Shown in pieces: positions 21,566 to 27,747 of a stretch of 36,710 bases of DNA. The notes under the pieces are model-generated. The model did no database searches. It saw only the letters and a program-made list of their open reading frames with translations, and was not told the DNA's origin. Every line of letters starts with the position of its first letter. Within the stretch, counting starts at the first letter, position 1. Made by a program: the position numbers and the translations under genes. Origin of the DNA: a virus. The stretch is taken from the IMG/VR virus record IMGVR_UViG_3300042567_000190, positions 1 through 36,710 of that record, one strand, 5' to 3'.

Positions 21566-21796
21566 ATGATAACTAAATCGCGCCCTGAATTGCCAAAGCG
21601 CATGAGGAATATTCCAGCTCCGTCTGAATATTTAGAAACTCGTTACAGGCAAAGCAATCAGGCTATCATACATGGTTCTGAAGCATTGTTGAAAGCGCAA
21701 TTAAAGGCTGGGCATCATACGCTAACTAAAGAAAGCCTAATGGCGGTTATCAAAAAATACGGGTGGCAATATTCTTTGCAACCCACGTTATTCTAA
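21566..21796 (+). CDS. Hypothetical protein, last gene of the recombination operon
   Basis: 76 residues from the ATG at 21566, with GAGG nine bases upstream; an in-frame TTG at 21551 overlaps the SSB stop. Starts MITKSRPELPKRMRNIPAPS and ends KKYGWQYSLQPTLF. Basic and helical, no family recognised. The operon ends six bases later at a terminator. Confidence 0.65.
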   Translation: MITKSRPELPKRMRNIPAPSEYLETRYRQSNQAIIHGSEALLKAQLKAGHHTLTKESLMAVIKKYGWQYSLQPTLF

Positions 21797-21801
21797 GCCA
21801 G

Positions 21802-21837
21802 ATGGCGGGTGGCAATGCGCTTCCCGCCATTATTTTT
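21802..21837 (+). terminator. Intrinsic terminator of the recombination operon
   Basis: ATGGCGGG (21802-21809) and CCCGCCAT (21823-21830) give an 8-bp stem with a 13-base loop, followed by TATTTTTG. It starts six bases after the last stop codon. Confidence 0.88.
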
Positions 21838-21854
21838 GCATAATATGAAAAAAA

Positions 21855-21886
21855 CGCTTTTATTTTACAAAATGCGCTTTTATAAG
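21855..21886 (+). promoter_or_regulatory. Promoter-like region with CGCTTTTAT direct repeat
   Basis: CGCTTTTAT occurs at 21855-21863 and 21875-21883, exactly 20 bases apart (about two helical turns). The second copy ends in TATAAG, the same -10 hexamer as the strong promoter at 15958. No good -35 is seen, so an activator binding the repeats is possible. It would drive the small genes from 21931. Confidence 0.5.
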
Positions 21887-21930
21887 AGGGCATCAGCAAG
21901 GGAATAATCCCGCCATTTAGGAGACTGATA

Positions 21931-22125
21931 ATGACATACGATATTCCACAAACAGAAGTCCAAGCTCTTACTGGCTTATGCAAAAACGCGCTGGCAATGT
22001 ATTTTCTTTCGCCAAATCAAATCGCAAAAAATATTATTGCGCTTGATGGCCGCACAATTCAAGTAAAGCGTCCTTGGCATGGTGATGCTGAAATGCGCGG
22101 CGTTTATGTGGAGTATGCAGCATGA
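21931..22125 (+). CDS. Small hypothetical protein
   Basis: 64 residues, MTYDIPQTEVQALTGLCKNA to YVEYAA, starting eight bases after AGGAGA. Contains SPNQIAKNIIALDGRTIQVK. No family recognised. It overlaps the next gene by four bases and is the first gene after the 21802 terminator, so it belongs to a second rightward unit. Confidence 0.65.
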   Translation: MTYDIPQTEVQALTGLCKNALAMYFLSPNQIAKNIIALDGRTIQVKRPWHGDAEMRGVYVEYAA

Positions 22126-22373
22126 TTAAGCCAACCATTAATATTAACGGCTCAAGCAAAGAAGATTTAATGCGAGGCCGCATTGATGCAATCGACGCAC
22201 TGGAAAGCGCCATCAAAATTCTCAAGCTGGTAACGCCAAATGGCCGTGACTATCCAAACGACCTTAGCCAATGCATTGCAGACCGCGATAAGCACTACGC
22301 ACGGCTTAACCAATTACGCGACATTCAAAACGAATTGCTTGAAGAAGCACTTTACATTCAACGGGAAGCATAA
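22122..22373 (+). CDS. Hypothetical helical protein
   Basis: 83 residues, MIKPTININGSSKEDLMRGR to EEALYIQREA. A short N-terminal strand is followed by two long helices with heptad-like spacing (ALESAIKILKLV and LNQLRDIQNELLEEAL). It may dimerise. No family named. Coupled by a four-base overlap upstream and two bases from the next small gene. Confidence 0.65.
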   Translation: MIKPTININGSSKEDLMRGRIDAIDALESAIKILKLVTPNGRDYPNDLSQCIADRDKHYARLNQLRDIQNELLEEALYIQREA

Positions 22374-22374
22374 A

Positions 22375-22464
22375 ATGACTAAAGTAACAAAGCTTCAATT
22401 TTGGGCAGTGACCGCATGGCTCACGCTATTGATAATTATGCTGGTAACAGAAAAGGTATTTTAA
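22375..22464 (+). CDS. 29-residue membrane peptide
   Basis: ATG at 22375 with GGAAG seven bases upstream. MTKVTKLQFWAVTAWLTLLI then IMLVTEKVF: one transmembrane helix with a short basic N-terminus. It lies between two coupled genes and ends one base before the next start. The length makes it easy to miss; expression needs proof. Confidence 0.5.
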   Translation: MTKVTKLQFWAVTAWLTLLIIMLVTEKVF

Positions 22465-22465
22465 A

Positions 22466-22654
22466 ATGACATTGGTAGAGCTTAGAAGTGTAGTTGCTGA
22501 CCATGTAGAGATGACGCACGGCAATGTAGAATTTATCCGCCAGATTAGAGATGGTGAGCAGGATGATGGCCCATTCATAAAAGGCGCTTTAGCAGTGTGG
22601 GCAAAGTTCATGGAAGGCTTGCAACCAGCACCAGAGGTATTGGCAGATGATTAA
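22466..22654 (+). CDS. Small hypothetical protein
   Basis: 62 residues, MTLVELRSVVADHVEMTHGN to APEVLADD, acidic and helical, with FIKGALAVWAKFMEGLQPAP. No family recognised. It overlaps the following 45-residue gene by eight bases. Confidence 0.6.
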   Translation: MTLVELRSVVADHVEMTHGNVEFIRQIRDGEQDDGPFIKGALAVWAKFMEGLQPAPEVLADD

Positions 22655-22784
22655 GGCAAAACAAGCAGCCCCTATGGGCAAGACCTACCGTGTATCATCA
22701 GACAGCGCATGGCCGCTTAGAGGCTTAGACGGCAAGACATATGCCGAAAGACGCGCAGAGCAAGAAAAGGCACAGAGCAAATGA
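22647..22784 (+). CDS. 45-residue hypothetical protein
   Basis: ATG at 22647, sequence MIKAKQAAPMGKTYRVSSDS through RAEQEKAQSK, basic. It overlaps the gene before by eight bases and the gene after as ATGA, a coupling pattern seen throughout this operon. No family recognised. Confidence 0.6.
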   Translation: MIKAKQAAPMGKTYRVSSDSAWPLRGLDGKTYAERRAEQEKAQSK

Positions 22785-22966
22785 GCCGCCCAATGACATA
22801 CCCAATGGGGAGAATGGTTGTCGGTGATGTAGAAACTATGCCAGCCACCGAAAAGGGTTGGGCAAAGCGCACTAGCCGAAATGTGTCACAGTATGCGATA
22901 CGACATGGCAAATGCTTTAAGTGCCGCACTGTGAATGGTGTTACGTTCATAACCAGACTTGGATAA
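22781..22966 (+). CDS. Small basic protein
   Basis: 61 residues, MSRPMTYPMGRMVVGDVETM, ending KCFKCRTVNGVTFITRLG. The segment RNVSQYAIRHGKCFKCRTVN looks like a short helix-turn-helix followed by a strand, but no family is certain. Overlaps the upstream gene by four bases. Confidence 0.6.
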   Translation: MSRPMTYPMGRMVVGDVETMPATEKGWAKRTSRNVSQYAIRHGKCFKCRTVNGVTFITRLG

Positions 22967-22978
22967 AGAGTAAGGCAA

Positions 22979-23185
22979 GTGAGAGAAACCGCACAACAGC
23001 ATATCATGCGTATAGGCAAAATGGTAAACGAAAGTAGAAATAAAGGGAAAAAGCAAATGACTAGCGATACGCCATTACTCTTTATAATCATGGGGCTGCT
23101 GGGCTTAACGGCTTATTTACTTGCAACCGCACCAAAAACAACCGCGCAAGAGCGCAAAGAGATGGAAGATGATTGGTGGGGTTAA
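22979..23185 (+). CDS. Small single-span membrane protein
   Basis: 68 residues from GTG at 22979, or 42 residues from the ATG at 23057, which has AAGGGA upstream. Both contain a transmembrane helix, PLLFIIMGLLGLTAYLLATA, followed by an acidic tail EMEDDWWG. The stop codon overlaps that of the convergent metallophosphoesterase gene within TTAA. It could be an inner-membrane accessory protein; function unknown. Confidence 0.6.
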   Translation: MRETAQQHIMRIGKMVNESRNKGKKQMTSDTPLLFIIMGLLGLTAYLLATAPKTTAQERKEMEDDWWG

Positions 23186-24360
23186 TTTACGTCAAGCATT
23201 TCGGTGGTAATCATTACGCGACCAACAGCGCCGAACCTTTTATGATAAGTTATAGCCCATGCCGCACGGTCTGCAATCCAGCCACCACGGGCGGCATAAG
23301 CGTCCCTAGCAGCTAAGGTTGGATGCTGCACTACCGTGACACCGTTATACTCTTTTTCGTCCCTGTGGTGGCGATGTCCGCAATGTATCTCACGGCGGGT
23401 AGTCCTGCCCCATTCTTGCGGAAACTGTGCCGCAAACAGCAGCGGTAGGCTCTCGTTCTTGACCTTGTGCCCATGATGAACGCCAAGCATGGTAGCGCCC
23501 CATTCAAAGACGTAGAAGGGCAAGACAGCATCGCTAACACTAATGCGCGGTTCTTCTTCGTAATGCACCGCAAACAAGTCTGACAGCCAGCCAGCACTTT
23601 CTTCGTCGTGATTGCCTTCTGCTATAATCAAATGCACTTCCTGATGGCGCTGCAAAGACATTGCTACCAGAGAGCGGATAACGCGAATTGCCGACTTGCG
23701 TATCTTAGGGAAGCGGCTGTCAGCATCCAGAACGTGCTTTGACGCTGGCGTTACTGGCGTCTTGCCATCAGTATGCAGAAAGTCGCCTTGGATGTTTAAG
23801 ACAGCCGTGTGAGCCTTTGGGCTTTGATTTATCATTTGTGCCAAAGCAGCAACGATAGTTTTTTCTGCAATAGATACATTCCAATCACTGCCACCCTCTT
23901 TATGCCATGCCAGCATCCCAAGGTGATAATCAGTGAACGTATAAAGGTTGCACAGATGCTCGTCAGAAGCCGATGGAGCAACGATAGGGCTTGCTGGGTC
24001 TATCTCACCCTTAAAGCCCTCTACTGCCTCCTTCATGGCCTCCACAAGCGCCTCATGGCTTAGTGACGCCTTTACCCATTGTCCTGCCGCTTTGCCTTCA
24101 GCATTATAATAGGTGCTGACGCCCTTAGCTACATAGCCTTCAGGGACAGGTCGGGTGAAATCATGCTCTGGTGCATAGCCAAAACGCGCTGCTTTCTTTT
24201 TGACTGCAATGTAAGCGTCACTTGCCGCACCCACATTAATGCCTAAAGCTAGTGATGCAGCCTTTGCGCTTCCATGTAGGTTAATTGCTTCCAGCATCTC
24301 GCGTTGGCGAGGCGTGCAATATTCAAACAGCTTTTCGTCAACTTGTAATGCAAAAGCCAT
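23182..24360 (-). CDS. Metallophosphoesterase with N-terminal HTH
   Basis: 392 residues. Residues ~15-60 (CTPRQREMLEAINLHGSAKA, then ASLALGINVG) form a helix-turn-helix like that of sigma or recombinase DNA-binding segments. The calcineurin-like core has TDYHLGM (about 142), GDFLHTD (about 190), GNHDE (about 250), HHGHK and CGHRHH (about 315 and 340), giving the full set of metal ligands. Phage members have been seen near lysis or replication genes; the substrate is unknown. The combination suggests a DNA-related phosphodiesterase. Confidence 0.9.
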   Translation of the reverse strand: MAFALQVDEKLFEYCTPRQREMLEAINLHGSAKAASLALGINVGAASDAYIAVKKKAARFGYAPEHDFTRPVPEGYVAKGVSTYYNAEGKAAGQWVKASLSHEALVEAMKEAVEGFKGEIDPASPIVAPSASDEHLCNLYTFTDYHLGMLAWHKEGGSDWNVSIAEKTIVAALAQMINQSPKAHTAVLNIQGDFLHTDGKTPVTPASKHVLDADSRFPKIRKSAIRVIRSLVAMSLQRHQEVHLIIAEGNHDEESAGWLSDLFAVHYEEEPRISVSDAVLPFYVFEWGATMLGVHHGHKVKNESLPLLFAAQFPQEWGRTTRREIHCGHRHHRDEKEYNGVTVVQHPTLAARDAYAARGGWIADRAAWAITYHKRFGAVGRVMITTEMLDVN

Positions 24361-24396
24361 TGGCTTGCCTTTCGGACAATCATGTTTGCATCTAAG

Positions 24397-24741
24397 TTAT
24401 TTTATAGATGCAGCATCAATCCATGCCTTAACTGTCAAATGGTGCTTTACACTACAATCTGTATACTTTGCAATGATATCAGCCTCCCAAAGCGCACGCT
24501 CTGGGTCAATCAATACCATTGGTGGATTTTGCAGTGCTTGGCACTTTGACGCTAGGTTCGCTGGCGGCAGTGGCATTGGCGTCACGGACACTGCTTTCGA
24601 GCAACCCGCGCAAAGCATCAGGAGCAGAGCAATCAGGAGCAATGGCAGGAACCGTTTTGTATATTTCACGAATGGTGTTGGTTCGTTCGGTTGCCACGAC
24701 ATCGGCTTGATTTCGTTCGGATTCGTAGGTTTGTGAAACAT
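24397..24741 (-). CDS. Outer-membrane spanin (Rz1-like lipoprotein)
   Basis: 114 residues from ATG at 24741 (GAGG ten bases upstream) or 101 from 24702. The hydrophobic segment FLPLLLIALLLMLCAGC has a lipobox with Cys at about residue 47. After it the mature part is Pro-rich (VTPMPLPPANLASKCQALQN). The gene overlaps the inner spanin by 236 bases in another frame, the classical embedded Rz/Rz1 layout. With Rz it fuses the membranes at the end of lysis. Confidence 0.85.
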   Translation of the reverse strand: MFHKPTNPNEIKPMSWQPNEPTPFVKYTKRFLPLLLIALLLMLCAGCSKAVSVTPMPLPPANLASKCQALQNPPMVLIDPERALWEADIIAKYTDCSVKHHLTVKAWIDAASIK

Positions 24742-24907
24742 TGTCTACTACCTCTTGTTTTTTGACACGCAGCTTTTCAGCCTTTTCCAGCGCCTTTGCA
24801 AAAGCTGCATCGCACTGCCAATCACGGACTTTGTAGCCAGAGGCTGCACCAAGAATAAGAGCGCCGCCTAATGCGTAAAGCATTACTGGATTAGGAATTA
24901 AAGCCAT
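24506..24907 (-). CDS. Inner-membrane spanin (Rz-like)
   Basis: 133 residues: a short N-terminal membrane anchor (VMLYALGGALILGAASGY) then a periplasmic coiled coil (AFAKALEKAEKLRVKKQEVV, and continuing heptads) and a low-complexity C-terminus. Overlaps the endolysin gene by 10 bases and carries the outer spanin gene in a second frame. Position after endolysin fits Rz. Confidence 0.85.
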   Translation of the reverse strand: MALIPNPVMLYALGGALILGAASGYKVRDWQCDAAFAKALEKAEKLRVKKQEVVDNVSQTYESERNQADVVATERTNTIREIYKTVPAIAPDCSAPDALRGLLESSVRDANATAASEPSVKVPSTAKSTNGID

Positions 24908-25509
24908 TGCTTATACTTCCTTGTTTTCAACTTGCGGTCATCTAGGCCATGCGTTCCGCCGTTAATGCGCTTTGTCAACGCAAGTATTGCGCCGTCCCCT
25001 GTGCCTTGGTCGCAGATGCCCCAAAGCTTGTTGCGGTCAAAAAACCAAAGGGCGCTCTCAAAGCAAAGCTCGGTTGCCACAATGTCTGGGTTGGTCATGA
25101 TGTCAGGACGGCCAATGTAATCAGCAAATGCCTGATACGAAAATTTTCCAGTTAATTGGAGCGCCCCCCGTCCTCGGAATTTCCACCCGTCCCCAGACGC
25201 TTCATCACCATTGCCCATGCGGTTTGCATATACCCGATTAGCAATCTTTTTTGGCTGGCGTTCATACGCCCTAGCCATTGCTTCAGTCGGGAAATACTTC
25301 CTAAAGATGCTGCGTAAACCTTTCGCGCCATAGTTAAGGTTTTCGCTAAAAGCTTTGAAGCCGCCACTTTCATGCGCTGTTTGAGCGAAGAAATGCGCTG
25401 CACGATTAGGCGATAATTTATAGAAAGCCGCAGCTTTCTTAAATGTTGTAGGGCCGAACGCACCATCTGCTGTTATTCCTATCTTTTGTTGAAGGTTTAC
25501 AAGGCTCAT
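24898..25509 (-). CDS. GH19 endolysin (lysozyme/chitinase-like)
   Basis: 203 residues. Residues 1-25 (LQQKIGITADGAFGPTTFKK) look like half of a peptidoglycan-binding repeat. The catalytic core has AHFFAQTAHESGGFKAFSEN with the catalytic Glu, and YANRMGNGDEASGDGWKFRG then GRGALQLTGKFSYQ, as in glycoside hydrolase 19 phage endolysins. It cleaves cell-wall glycan. No signal peptide, so a holin is needed for release. It overlaps the 56-residue membrane gene by four bases. Confidence 0.94.
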   Translation of the reverse strand: MSLVNLQQKIGITADGAFGPTTFKKAAAFYKLSPNRAAHFFAQTAHESGGFKAFSENLNYGAKGLRSIFRKYFPTEAMARAYERQPKKIANRVYANRMGNGDEASGDGWKFRGRGALQLTGKFSYQAFADYIGRPDIMTNPDIVATELCFESALWFFDRNKLWGICDQGTGDGAILALTKRINGGTHGLDDRKLKTRKYKQWL

Positions 25510-25676
25510 TTATCGTCCTTCCGATTATTCCATAGCTCAAAGAGCGTCTTGATTTTCTCCTCAACCACGGCGAGGCGAACGTCCATTTTGGCGAGAATGA
25601 TAACCAGCGTGATGAACGCAAGAACAAGAGGCCAAAGCTGCCCAATTAGCTCAACGGTAGAGAGGTCACCCGCCAT
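25506..25676 (-). CDS. 56-residue single-span membrane protein (holin candidate)
   Basis: ATG at 25676, stop overlapping the endolysin start as ATGA. MAGDLSTVELIGQLWPLVLA then FITLVIILAKMDVRLAVVEE: one hydrophobic helix followed by a charged helix (KIKTLFELWNNRKDDK). Short length, one span, and tight coupling to the endolysin make it the most natural holin or holin partner here. It also overlaps the end of the preceding gene by 11 bases. Expression is likely; function inferred. Confidence 0.75.
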   Translation of the reverse strand: MAGDLSTVELIGQLWPLVLAFITLVIILAKMDVRLAVVEEKIKTLFELWNNRKDDK

Positions 25677-26178
25677 TTACGCCACCAGCATTGCGCCAAT
25701 CTGGAAAGTCATCTTCATTAACTACGCCATCACCATTGGCATCATAGCGCAAGTCATTGCGATACTTTTCCCAAGGCTCCATATCGTCATCTTCGTCTTC
25801 GTCTTTTTCAATGTCGTCATTAGGGAAAATTGTCCCAGCAGGTCGAACAAACGGCACGGGATTATACTCACCGACTTCTGGCTCTGGTGTAGGTTCTTCA
25901 GGCTCAACAGCCCCTGCCTTGTCACGCGCATTGGCGTTAAGGCTCAAGCCACCAAGCAGCCCAACAAGAGCGCCAATAATTGTTTGAAAGGCGGGGTTGA
26001 CCGTTTCAAGGATAGCTGCGCTGCTAACAACGTCATTTGAGACAAACAGGCCAACGGCAAGCGCCAGAACAACCACAAGAATAACGGCAGACAAGGTGAC
26101 AATAGCCACGCGAATGACAAACTCAACGGTATCGTTGACACCTTCTTGAGTGCTTTCAAAATTATTCAGGAAGTTCAT
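25666..26178 (-). CDS. Two-span membrane protein with acidic, EF-hand-like tail
   Basis: 170 residues. Hydrophobic spans lie at about 20-48 (VTLSAVILVVVLALAVGLFV) and 60-82 (AFQTIIGALVGLLGGLSL). The C-terminal half is Pro/Glu-rich and very acidic (EKDEDEDDDMEPWEKY), and ends with RYDANGDGVVNEDDFPDW, which fits the 12-residue calcium-binding loop D-x-N-x-D-G-x-x-x-E-x-x. A holin-class or cell-envelope role is possible; the loop suggests calcium sensing or binding. Overlaps both neighbours. Confidence 0.75.
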   Translation of the reverse strand: MNFLNNFESTQEGVNDTVEFVIRVAIVTLSAVILVVVLALAVGLFVSNDVVSSAAILETVNPAFQTIIGALVGLLGGLSLNANARDKAGAVEPEEPTPEPEVGEYNPVPFVRPAGTIFPNDDIEKDEDEDDDMEPWEKYRNDLRYDANGDGVVNEDDFPDWRNAGGVNGG

Positions 26179-26446
26179 CTTGTTTAATCTCCTTTTCTTT
26201 GGGCTTTATTGAGCCGCTACCTTGCCCAGCCATAAGTCCTGCCAATGCACCTACGATAAACGTAGCTATCGGATTTATGAGCTTAAAGAATTCAGCATCG
26301 TTAGGAGACTGACCTTCCATTGGCTGTGAAACAAATATTAGTGAGTATAGCACAGTTGCCACGATAAACATCAACGTAAACGACAGCACAACGCCAACGA
26401 TAAAACGCAATAGTTCTTCAGGTGACCAGTATTTAGGGGGCCGCAT
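26162..26446 (-). CDS. Two-span membrane protein (phage holin-like)
   Basis: 94 residues: WSPEELLRFIVGVVLSFTLM then FIVATVLYSLIFV as the first span, QPMEGQSPNDAEFFKLINPI as a loop, and ATFIVGALAGLMAGQG as the second span, with a basic tail. This pattern occurs in many environmental phages near lysis genes. Two spans and a charged tail would suit a class II holin. Overlaps the EF-hand-type gene by 17 bases. Confidence 0.75.
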   Translation of the reverse strand: MRPPKYWSPEELLRFIVGVVLSFTLMFIVATVLYSLIFVSQPMEGQSPNDAEFFKLINPIATFIVGALAGLMAGQGSGSIKPKEKEIKQDELPE

Positions 26447-26618
26447 TTTCAGCCTCGCCAGTTCTAATTAGCCATTCGGTGCAATAACCCATAGCAATGC
26501 ACTTGGGCTTTTTGCATTCCGCTTCCTGCCAGTTATCAGGGTCTTGGCAATCATAACGGTATCGGTCTTGACAGCCCATTAAGGCTATTGATGCCAGCAA
26601 TAAAAGAGCTAGTTTCAT
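26433..26618 (-). CDS. Small cysteine-rich lipoprotein
   Basis: 61 residues from ATG at 26618 (GAGG six bases upstream); an in-frame start at 26645 is less likely. MKLALLLLASIALMGCQDRY has a clear lipobox (ALMGC). The mature part has four further Cys and charged residues (YDCQDPDNWQEAECKKPKCI, then GYC). It is probably anchored in the outer membrane. Similar small lipoproteins occur beside lysis genes in environmental phages; a role in host surface modification or superinfection exclusion is possible but unproved. Confidence 0.7.
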   Translation of the reverse strand: MKLALLLLASIALMGCQDRYRYDCQDPDNWQEAECKKPKCIAMGYCTEWLIRTGEAENAAP

Positions 26619-26704
26619 AAATGCCTCACCATGACAATATCTCATTGCCGTAGCAGAAATTTAATTTATACACAACAAAGTCTGTATTAGCAAAAGGCAA
26701 GACA

Positions 26705-26848
26705 ATGAAATTGGCAGAATGGTTTGGAATAATTGGCGCAAGCTTGGCTGTGGCTATCAGTTGGAGCGTTAACCAAAGCATTATGTGGGCTATATTTCAC
26801 GGCTTTTGCGCTTGGCTTTATGTGATATATTACGCCATCTGGGGTTAA
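26705..26848 (+). CDS. 47-residue rightward membrane protein
   Basis: ATG at 26705 with AAGG eight bases upstream; MKLAEWFGIIGASLAVAISW then SVNQSIMWAIFHGFCAWLYV and IYYAIWG. Two hydrophobic spans with Trp-rich ends. It is the only rightward gene in the late region and its TAA overlaps the stop of the convergent gene. A TTGCCG-16-TATACA promoter-like pair starts near 26643. Function unknown. Confidence 0.65.
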   Translation: MKLAEWFGIIGASLAVAISWSVNQSIMWAIFHGFCAWLYVIYYAIWG

Positions 26849-26988
26849 CGCTTTCTGCGTTTCTTTTTGGCTTCTTCTGCAACAGATAGCGCAATGGCAA
26901 TGGATTGCTTTTGGCTTTTGCCGCTTTTCATTTCGCGCTTAATGTTTGTGGATACGCTTTTAGATGAGTAACCTTTAATTAACGGCAT
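26845..26988 (-). CDS. DUF6496-like small basic protein
   Basis: 47 residues, MPLIKGYSSKSVSTNIKREM then KSGKSQKQSIAIALSVAEEA and a final KKKRRKR. This matches DUF6496, a short family found widely in phages, with a conserved MPLIKG start and the QxxAIAL helix. The function is unknown. AGGGG lies eleven bases before the ATG. The stop codon overlaps the stop of the rightward gene within GTTAAC. Confidence 0.8.
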   Translation of the reverse strand: MPLIKGYSSKSVSTNIKREMKSGKSQKQSIAIALSVAEEAKKKRRKR

Positions 26989-26989
26989 A

Positions 26990-27298
26990 TCATAACGCCC
27001 CTAGTTTAGTTCCAAGAAAGCCCATTGCGCCTACAATGATGGCGAGAATGAACCTGTCCATCCAGCCTGACGTTTCTGCTGTCTTTGGTGCGGCCATTTC
27101 TAGCATAGACAGGCGGTCATCAATTTTAGAGATAGTCTTAAATGCACGCTCTAATGCTTCAGCCGTTTGCGTTTGCTGTTGCTCAACCAGTGCCAATTTG
27201 GTGATTGCCTCCGACAGTTTATTGAGCGCAGTTTTAACCTCCACAACATCGCTGTGAAGCATTTCTAGTTTAAGCGAAAGAACGTCAGGAGCGGCCAT
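26990..27298 (-). CDS. Coiled-coil protein with C-terminal membrane helix
   Basis: 102 residues. The N-terminal 70 residues are a coiled coil (KLEMLHSDVVEVKTALNKLS and following heptads), and residues ~78-100 (SGWMDRFILAIIVGAMGFLG) form one membrane span. Similar to XhlA-like and other phage lysis accessory proteins in layout. It overlaps the tail fibre assembly-like gene by one base. A holin or antiholin role is possible. Confidence 0.7.
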   Translation of the reverse strand: MAAPDVLSLKLEMLHSDVVEVKTALNKLSEAITKLALVEQQQTQTAEALERAFKTISKIDDRLSMLEMAAPKTAETSGWMDRFILAIIVGAMGFLGTKLGAL

Positions 27299-27747
27299 TA
27301 TTCAGGCTTTTCGGGCCAAGTAATGTTGAACGGGTCTGCTTGGTCTGTAATATCCCGCAACGCTTGACGGTATGTAGCCCATTCTGCTGTCTGAGTGTTA
27401 GTCAGCGGCGCATCAGGAAGCTGCGTCCAATCGCATTCAGCCAGTTGAGTGTTGCGCTCACCCCGAACAGACATCCACTGCTGCTCGGTTCGCGCCTCAA
27501 TTTCTGATGGGCTTGCATCTGTCACAACCCAATTTTGCGTCCATACGCCAGCAATCAATAGTGGCATCCCCTCGCTTATATTCTTTGTGTAATCAAAAGC
27601 AGGGAATTGGGTTTGCTGAACAAGCTCATACCCGTCTGGCGCAACAAACGGAGTTGGGAAGCTGCAATTTGGATAACGCAGACGAATGTCACCTTCTGCG
27701 ACAGGATATTCAACAAGAGCGCCGTTTTCAATTTTTGCATAAGTCAT
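27298..27747 (-). CDS. Tail fibre assembly-like protein
   Basis: 149 residues. The C-terminal part, VRGERNTQLAECDWTQLPDA then TNTQTAEWATYRQALRDITD and NITWPEKPE, matches the chaperone-like family found beside phage tail fibres. The N-terminus YAKIENGALVEYPVAEGDIR is a fibre-type strand domain. It follows the fibre genes and overlaps the beta-propeller gene by four bases. It likely helps folding or attachment of the fibres. Confidence 0.85.
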   Translation of the reverse strand: MTYAKIENGALVEYPVAEGDIRLRYPNCSFPTPFVAPDGYELVQQTQFPAFDYTKNISEGMPLLIAGVWTQNWVVTDASPSEIEARTEQQWMSVRGERNTQLAECDWTQLPDAPLTNTQTAEWATYRQALRDITDQADPFNITWPEKPE

